From assembly GCF_003696265.1 (NCBI RefSeq), contig NZ_RFFH01000006.1:340892-404891 (forward strand): a DNA stretch of 64,000 nucleotides. Reading direction: 5' to 3'. Under the pieces are notes generated by a model. The model saw only the letters and a program-made list of their open reading frames with translations, was not told where the DNA came from and did no database searches. A program made the position numbers and the translations under genes. This document shows, piece by piece, positions 34,801 to 43,800 of this stretch. Numbering within the stretch: position 1 is the stretch's first letter; each line of letters opens with the position of its first letter. Origin of the DNA: Nocardia stercoris (GTDB lineage: Bacteria > Actinomycetota > Actinomycetes > Mycobacteriales > Mycobacteriaceae).

Positions 34801-37800
34801 AGAACTGTTGCGCCCGTATCGATCCGCTGACCCACGGTGACCGCGAAGCCGACCTCGGGACGCGCGGCCAGCGCGGCGTCGATCTCACCGAGCTCGATCC
34901 GCAGCCCCCGCACCTGCACCTGGAAGTCGTTGCGGCCCAGGAATTCCAGTACACCGGTGCCGCGCTGCCAGCGCACCAGGTCACCGGTCCGGTACAGCCG
35001 CGCGCCGGCGGTCCCATACGGGTCGGCGACGAATCGGGCGGCGGTCAGGTCGGGCCGGGCGTGATAGCCGCGCGCCAGCCCGATGCCACCGAGGTACAGC
35101 TCACCGCACACCCCCTCCGGGACCGGGTGCAGCCGCGAATCCAACACCAGCGCACGCACACCGCGCATCGGGCCACCGATGGTGACCGGGCCGTCCGGGG
35201 TCAGCGGGTCGCTGATCGTGCCCATGATCGTGGCCTCGGTCGGCCCGTATCCGTTGTGCAGCACCAGCGTCGAGCCTTCGGCCCGCACCGCCCAGCGGGC
35301 GGCCAGTTCGGCCGGGAGCTCCTCGCCGCCGGCCACGATGACCTGCATCGAGTCGCCGATGCCGGCCGGATCCAGCGTCGCCAGCACCGACGGGGTCAGG
35401 AAGGCATGGGTGGCGCCGGTGGCACGGATCAGCTCGGCGAGCTCGTCACCGCCGAACACCGTGGGCGGCACCATGATCAGCGCACCCCCGGACCCGAGGG
35501 CGAGCAGTACTTCGAGAATCGACGCGTCGAACGACGGCGACGCGAAGGCCAGCGCGCGGAACTCGTAGCCCGTGCGATAGCGCGCCACCTGTTCGGCCGA
35601 GAAGTTCGCCAGCCCCGCGTGGGTGACCACGACACCCTTGGGCACCCCGGTGGATCCCGAGGTGTAGATCAGGTAGGCGGCGTCGGCGTGCCGCAGCGGC
35701 CGCAGCCGGTCGGCGTCGGTCAACCCGGTCCCCGGCAGTGTCTCGACCTGGGCCGCGAATTCCGGCGAGTCCAGGATCAGCCAGTCACCGGCGCCGGCGA
35801 CGGCAGGCAGCCCCGCGGCCACCGAGCGCACCGTAACCGCCAGCGCGGCACCGGAATCGGCCACCAGATGCGCGATCCGGGCGACCGGATACGTCGGGTC
35901 GACCGGTACGAACGCCGCACCGGTCTTGGCGACCGACCAGAGCGCGACGATGCCCTCGATCGACCGCGGAATCGCCACCGCCACTCGCACATCCGGGCCC
36001 GCGCCCAGCGTGATCAGGCGGCGGGCCAGCTTGGAGGACGCGATATCGAGGTCGGCGTAGGTGAATTGGCGGGCACCGACGACGATCGCGATGCCGCGCG
36101 GATTCGCCGCGACCGCCGCGGCCATCAGGTCCGGCAGGGTACGGGCCGGTTCCGCCGGGCCGCCCGTCCGGCTCAGCAGGTCGGTCGCCTCGGCGGCGGC
36201 GAGCAGCGGCAGGTCGCCGACCGCGGTCTCCGGGTCCGCGGCGATCCCCGCCAGCAGGCCCAGGTAGCGACGAGCGAACCCGGCGACCGTCTCCTCGTCG
36301 AAAAGGTCCTCGGCGTAGGTGAATTCGATCGCGAGACCGCCCGCACCGCCGTCGGCGGCGCGCTGCTCCCGCACGGTGAGCTGCAGGTCGAACTTCGCGG
36401 TGCCGACCGCCGGGTCCAGAGCGGTGACCCCGAGGCCCGGGAGTTCGAAGCCGGTCTCGGTCAGGTTCTCGAACGACAGCGCCACCTGGAACAGCGGGTG
36501 CCGTGCCGTAGACCGCTCGGGCGCCAAGATGTCCACCAGCCGCTCGAACGGCAGGTCGGCGTGGGCGAATGCCCGCAGATCGGTCTCGCGGGTGGCCGCG
36601 AGCAGGCCGGTGAACGGCAGCGCCGGTTCCACCCGGGTGCGCAACACCAGGGTGTTGACGAACATGCCGATCAGCTGGTCGAGGTCGCGGTCGCCGCGAC
36701 CGGCGACCGGGGTCCCGACGGCCACGTCCGCGGTGCCCGACAGCCGGGCCAGCAGGACCGCCAGCGCGGCGTGCACGACCATGAACAGGGTGGCGTTGCG
36801 GCTGCGGGCCAGCTCGTTCAGGGCGGCGTGCACGCCGGGGTCGACGCTCAGCGCGACGGTGCCGCCGGTGTAGGACAGCGCGGCCGGTCGTGGCCGGTCC
36901 GCGGGCAGGTTCAGTTCCGGTGGGAGACCTGCCAATTCGGCGGCCCAGTACGCGATCTGATGGCTCGCCAGCGAATCCGGGTCGGATTCCTCGCCCAGCA
37001 CCGTGCGCTGCCACAGCGCGTAGTCGGCGTACTGCACCGGCAACGGCGACCAGCCCGGCGCGACACCGCCGGACCGGGACACGTACGCCGACATCAGGTC
37101 CCGGGCCAGCGGGCCCATCGACCAGCCGTCGGCGGCGATGTGGTGGGCGACGAACACCAGGACGTATTCGGTCGGGGTCAGCTGCAGCAGCCGGGTCCGG
37201 AACGGCACCTCGGTGGTGACGTCGAATCCGGTGCCCGCCAGCGCGCGCACCTCGTGGGCGACCCGTTCCTCACCGACCTGCTCTCCCGCCAGGTCGACGG
37301 TGACCTCGGCCGGGGACAGCACCCGCTGCTCGGGTCCGGCGGGGGTCTGTGGGTAGACGGTGCGCAGGATCTCGTGCCGGGCAACCAGATCCGCGACCGC
37401 CGCGCGTAGCGCGTCCACGTCGAGGGCGCCGGAGAGCCGGATGGCGACCGGAATGTTGTAGACCGCGGACGTGCCGTCGAACTGGTTGAGGAACCACATG
37501 CGCTGCTGCGCGGGCGACAGCAGGATCCGTTCCGGCCGGCGCTGCGGCACCAGCGGCACGTGCGGCCGACCGGTCCCGCCGGCGGCGGTGAGTGCCACGG
37601 CCAGCGCCGCGACCGTGGGCGCCTCGAACAGCACGCGGATCGGGATCCGGGTGCCCAGCGCGGCAGCGAGCCGCGCGACGACCCGGGTCGCGAGCAGCGA
37701 GGTACCGCCGAGCGCGAAGAAGTCGTCGTCGGCCCCGACCCGGTCGCTACCGAGCACGGCGGCGAAGGTCTCGGCCACCAGCTCTTCGACCGGGTTGGTG

Positions 37801-40800
37801 GCCGCGCGGTACCCCGCGGACCCGAATCCGGGCTCGGGCAACGCCTTACGATCCAGCTTGCCGTTGACGGTGAACGGCAGCGCGTCGAGCACCACGAACG
37901 CCGACGGCACCAGGTACGACGGCAGTACCGTGCCGAGGGCCGACTTCACCCGCGCCACATCCACATCCGGGCCGACCAGGTAGGCCACCAGGTGGTCACC
38001 GGTTCGCGCGCCGGAAGCGGCCCGCACCGCGGCCTGCGTGATCCCGGGCAGCGCCAGCAGCGCCGCCTCGACCTCGCCCGGTTCGATCCGGAAGCCGCGG
38101 ATCTTCAGCTGCGCGTCGGTGCGTCCGCGATACTCCAGCTCGCCGAACGCATTCCACGTCGCGAGGTCGCCGGTGCGGTACATGCGCCGACCGTCGCCGA
38201 ACGGGTTCGCGACGAATCGCTCCGCCGTCAGATCGGGCCGGCCGGCATAGCCGCGCGCCAGCTGGGCGCCGGCCAGATAGAGCTCACCGACCACCCCGTC
38301 GGGTACCGGCTGCAGGCGGCCGTCCAGGACGAACACCTGAGAGTTCCACTCCGGCCTGCCGATCGGCACCGACAGCTGGTCCGCCTCGGTCACCGCGTGC
38401 GCCGTGATCGACACCGCGGCCTCGGTCGGCCCGTACAGGTTGAACAGGCCCGCGCCGTTGCCGCGGCGGAACCGCTGCGCCACCGCCGGCGGCAGCGGCT
38501 CCCCGATCGCCAGCACCCGGCGCAGCGAACCGCTGAGTGTCCCTTCGGATTCGGTGAGCAGCGCATCGAGCGCGGACGGAACCACGTGCAGCGTGGTCAC
38601 TCGTTCCCGGGCGATCAGCTGGTTGAGGTAGCCGGGGTCGAGGTGACTGTCGGCCGCCGCGATCACCAGGCGGCCGCCGCACACCACGGCGGTCCACAAC
38701 TCCCACACCGACAGGTCGAAGGTCGCCGCGGTCTTCAGCAGCACCGCCTCGTCGGCGCCGAGCTCGAATTCCGTTACCTTCCAAACCAATTGGTTGACCA
38801 CTGCGGAATGCGGCACAGCCACACCCTTCGGGGTGCCGGTCGAGCCCGAGGTGAAGACGACGTAGGCGGTGTTCGACACGCGCAGCGGTTCCCGGCGTTC
38901 CGCGTCCGACACCAGCCCGGCCGGATAGCCGGACAGGTCCAGCTGATCGAGCAGCACCGGCGTGACGCCGGCCACCGCCACATCGGACGTGCTCAGTACG
39001 CACACCGGATTCGCCACGGCCAGAATGCGATTCACGCGTTCGGCCGGCTGGTCCGGATCCACCGGCACGTAGGCGCCGCCGGCGACGGCGACCGCGTACA
39101 CGGCCACCACCAGATCCACCGACCGGCGCATCGCCAGCGCCACCCGCGACTCCGGGCCCACGCCGAGTGCGATCAGGTGCCGCGCGAGCCGATTCACCCG
39201 CTCCGCCAGCTCCCGGTAACTCACGACGGTGCCGTCGGCCCCGACCAGCGCCACCCCCGGATCGGTAGCCAGCCGCGACCCGAGAATCGAAGCCAGGGTC
39301 ACGCCCGGCGTGATGCCGCACGCGGTCGCGTTGCGGGCCACGAGCACGGCCGCCCGCTCGGCGTCGTCGAGCAGCGGCAGATCGCCGACCGGAGTGCGTG
39401 GCGCGGCGACGATCTCGGCGAGCAACCGCTGGAACCGGCCGGCGATCCCGGCCGCGGTCGCGGCGTCGAACAGGTCCGACGCATAGGTGAGCACCCCGGT
39501 CAGACCGGCCGGCGCACCCGTCTCGTCGTAGTGGTCGGACACGATCAGGTGCAGGTCGTACTGCGAGACCCCGGCCTCGAAGTCCAGGGTCGCCACCGAC
39601 AGCCCGGGCAGTTCGAACGCGGCGCGGGCCACGTTCTGGAACGACAACCCGACCTGGAACAGCGGGTGCCGCGCCGCGGACCGCACCGGGTCGAGTACCT
39701 CGACCAGGCGCTCGAACGGCACGTCGGCGTGCGCGTACGCCTCGATGTCGATCTCGCGCTGCCGCATCAGCAGTTCACTGAACCCGAGATCGGTGTCGAC
39801 CCGAGTACGGAAGACGACCGTATTGGCGAACATGCCGACCAGATCGTCGAGCGCGGCCTCGCCGCGCCCCGCGACCGGCGTACCGATCGCTATGTCGCCG
39901 GTACCGCTGAGCCGGGCCAGCAGCGTCGCGAACGCGGTGTGCACCACCATGAACAGCGTGGCGTCGTGTGCCCGGCCCAGCGCCTGCAGTGCGGCGTGCA
40001 GTTCCGCGCCGAATCGAATGTCGATCCGGCCGCCGGCGAACGACTGCGCCGGGGGACGCGGGCGGTCGGCGGGCAGCGCCAGCTGCTCGGGCAGGCCGGC
40101 GAGTTCGCGCCGCCAGTAACCGATCTGGGTGGCGGCGGTCGATTCCGGATCGTCCTCGCTGCCGAGCATCGCCCGCTGCCACACGCTGTAGTCGGAGTAC
40201 TGCACCGGCAGCGGCGCCCAGCCGGGCGCGACCCCCGCGGCCCGGGAAACATAGGCGGACATGACATCCCGCACCAGTGGCGCGGCCGAGGAGCCGTCGG
40301 CGGCGATATGGTGCACGACCGCGGCCAGCACGTATTCCGGTGCGGCGCCGGGCGCGCCGTCGGCGACCTCCAGCAGCCGCACCCGGATCGGCACCTCGGT
40401 GGTGACATCGAAAGCGGTGCGGGCGAGTTCGCGGACCGCGGCCTCGATCTCGCTGCCCGGCAACCGTTCCGGTTCGACCCCGAGCCCGGTACCGGCCGGC
40501 AGCACGACCTGGACCGGGCCGTCGGCGGTCAGTGGGTAGACGGTGCGCAGCACCTCGTGCCGGGCCACCACGTCGTCGAGCGCGGCGGCGAGGGCGGCGG
40601 TGTCCAGCGTGCCGGTGAGCCGCACCGCGATCGGCAGATTGTATGCGGCGCTCGCGGTTCCGCCGTCGCTGTAGTCGTAGCGGTTGAGGAACCACATCCG
40701 CTGCTGGGCGGGCGACAGCGGAATCTGTTCGGGCCGAGTCAGACTGCCGAGCACTGCCGTCGGGCTGAGCTGGGCGTGCGATTCCAGCCCGGCCGCGAGG

Positions 40801-43800
40801 CCGGACACCGACGGTGATTCGAACAGCGCGCGCACCGGGACCCGGGCGCCCAGTGCGGCACCCAGCCGGGCCGCCGCCTGGCTGGCGTTCAGCGAATTAC
40901 CGCCGAGCCCGAAGAAGTCGTCGTCGGCGCCGACCCGGTCGGCGCCGAGCACCTCGGCGAATACCCGCGCGACGACCTGTTCGACCGGGGTAGCGGGCGC
41001 CCGGAACGTGCGGGCCTGGAACGCGGGAGCGGGCAGCGCCGCCCGGTCCAGTTTGCCGCTGGAGTTGAGCGGCAGCGCGTCGAGCACCGTCAGCGCGGCC
41101 GGAACCATGTAGGGCGGCAACACATCCACGAGCGCGGCCCGGATCCGGTCCACGTCCAGCGCGACGCCGGGCGCCGCAACCAGGTAGCCGGCCAGCTGGT
41201 CGCCCAGCGGCGACGGGGTGACGACGGCCACCGCCTGCGAGACGCCGGGCCGGGCGAGCAGCGCGGTCTCGATCTCACCGAGCTCGATCCGCTGCCCGCG
41301 GAACTTCACCTGGAAGTCGGTGCGGCCCAGGAACATCAGCCGCGGCGGCAGCCCGTCCTCGGCGCCACGCCACTGGACCAGGTCACCGGTGCGGTACATC
41401 CGGGCACCGGGTGTGAAGGGGCTGGCGACGAACCGTTCCGAGGTCAGGTCCGGCCGGCGCACGTAGCCTCGGGCCAGCTGTTCGCCGGCCAGGTACAGCT
41501 CACCGGGCACACCGGCCGGCACCGGACGCAGCCGGCCGTCCAGCACGTAGACGCGATTGTTCCACTGCGGCAAGCCGATCGGCACCAATGGCCGGTCCTC
41601 GGTGCTCGCCGGCCAGTAGGTGACCGAGACGGCGGCCTCGGTCGGCCCGTACAGGTTGTGCACCCGGGCGTCGGAGATCTCCGCCAGCGCCGACACCGTC
41701 TCCGGCGTCAGCTCCTCGCCGATCACGAACACGTCGGCGAGGCTGGCCAGCGCGGGCGCGGGGGTGTGGGCGGCGAAGACCGTCAGCATCGAGGGCACGA
41801 AGTCGGTGGTGGTCACCTGCTCGGCGGCGATGACGTCGGCGACGTAGCCGGGGTCGCGGTGTCCGGCCGGGTCGGCGATCACCAGCTTCGCGCCGGTGCG
41901 CAACGGCATGAAATAGCCCCACAGTGACACGTCGAACGTGGTCGCCGTCTTCTGCAGGTAGACGTCACCGGGCCCGAGCGGGTAGGCGGCCAACATCCAG
42001 GTGATCTGGTTGTGGATCGCGGCGTGCGATACCGCGACCCCCTTGGGCTGCCCGGTGGAACCGGAGGTGAAGACCACGTAGGCGGGGTTCTGCGGGCGCA
42101 ACGGGCGCAGCAGTTCCGGGAACCGCAGCGGCCGGTGATCGAATCCGTCGAGGATCAGCGAATCGACCAGCATGGTCGGCAGACGCTCGGGTACGGCCAA
42201 TGCGTCTGCGCGCGTGGTCAATACGCATACCGGACGGGCGGTCTCGATGATGTGGGCGATGCGCTCGGCCGGATGCTCGGGGTCCACCGGCACGTAGGCG
42301 CCGCCGGCGGTGACGATCGCGTACATGGACACGACCAGGTCCAGGGACCGGCGCATGACCAGACCCACCATCGATTCCGCGCCGACCCCGCGCGAGATGA
42401 GCAGGCGCGCCAGGCGGTTCACCTGGGCGTCGAACTCGGCGTAGGTCAGCTCTTCACCCGCACAGGAGACCGCGACCCGGTGCGGGTGCTGGGTGACCGC
42501 GGACCGGAAGCCGTCGAGCAGCAGTTCGGGTGCCAGCGGTGCGTGAGTGTCGTTCCACTCGTGCAGGATCCGGGTAAGTTCGGCCGGGTCGAGCAGTTCG
42601 ATGTCGCCGACCGGCTGGAACGGGTCGACGGCGATCGCGGCGAGCAGCCGCTGCAGTCGCCCGGCGAACCCGACGATCGTTTCGTGTTCGAAAAGATCTG
42701 TGGCGTAGAGTAATTCGGCGTCACAGCCCAGGGCCTGCGACCCCTCGGTGTGCGGGGTGACGGTCAGCTGCAGATCGAATCGGGCGATGGCACCGTCGAA
42801 TTCGACGATCTCGGTCTGCAGGCCGGGCAACTGCACCCGGGGCGCCGCCATGTTCTGGAAGAACAGCGCGACCTGGAACAGCGGGTGGTGGGCGCGCGTG
42901 CGGACCGGATCCAGCAGTTCCACCAGCCGCTCGAACGGCAGCTCGGCGTGCGCGAACGCGGCCAGGTCGCCGTCACGCACCGCGGCCAGCAGGGCGGTGA
43001 ACGGCTGCTGCGGGGTCACCCGGGTCCGCAACACCAGGGTGTTGACGAACATGCCGATCAGGGCGTCCAGCTCCCGTTCGCCGCGCCCGGCCACCGGCGT
43101 GCCGACCGCGATGTCCGAGCTCGCCGACAACCGCGACAGCAGCACCGCGTACGCGGCGTGCACCACCATGAACAGGGTCGCGCCCGAGTCCTTGGCCAAG
43201 GCCTCCAGCCGGGTGTGCAGGGCCGGGTCGATCCGGAACCGGTGTGCCGCACCGAGACCCGACGCCTCCACCGGCCGCGGCCGGTCGGTGGGCAGGTCCA
43301 GCCGGTCGGGCAGACCCGCGAGCGTGTCCCGCCAGAAGGCGGTTTCGCGGGCCGCCACCGATTCCGGGTTGGTCTCGTCGCCGAGCACGGCCCGCTGCCA
43401 CACCGTGTAGTCGGCGTACTGCACCGGCAGCGGCGTCCACGCCGGGACGGCCCGGTTGCGGCGGGCCAGGAACGCCACCATCAGGTCACGCACGAACGGC
43501 CCGACGGAGGTGCCGTCGAAGGCGATGTGGTGCGCCACCACGGCGACCACGTGCTGGTCGGGCGCGAGCCGGGCCAGCGCCACCCGCAGCGGCACCTCGG
43601 TGGCGACGTCGAAGCCGGTGAAGGCGAACGCGGCCAGCCAGTCCTGGATCTCGTCCTCGTCGATCCGGTAGGGCGTCAGGTCGAGCGGCACCTGGTCGGC
43701 CTGAAGCACCAACTGGTGCCCGATGCCGTCCACCGCCGGGTACACCGTGCGCAGTGCCTCGTGCCGTTCGAGCACATCGACGATGGCGGCGCGCAACGCA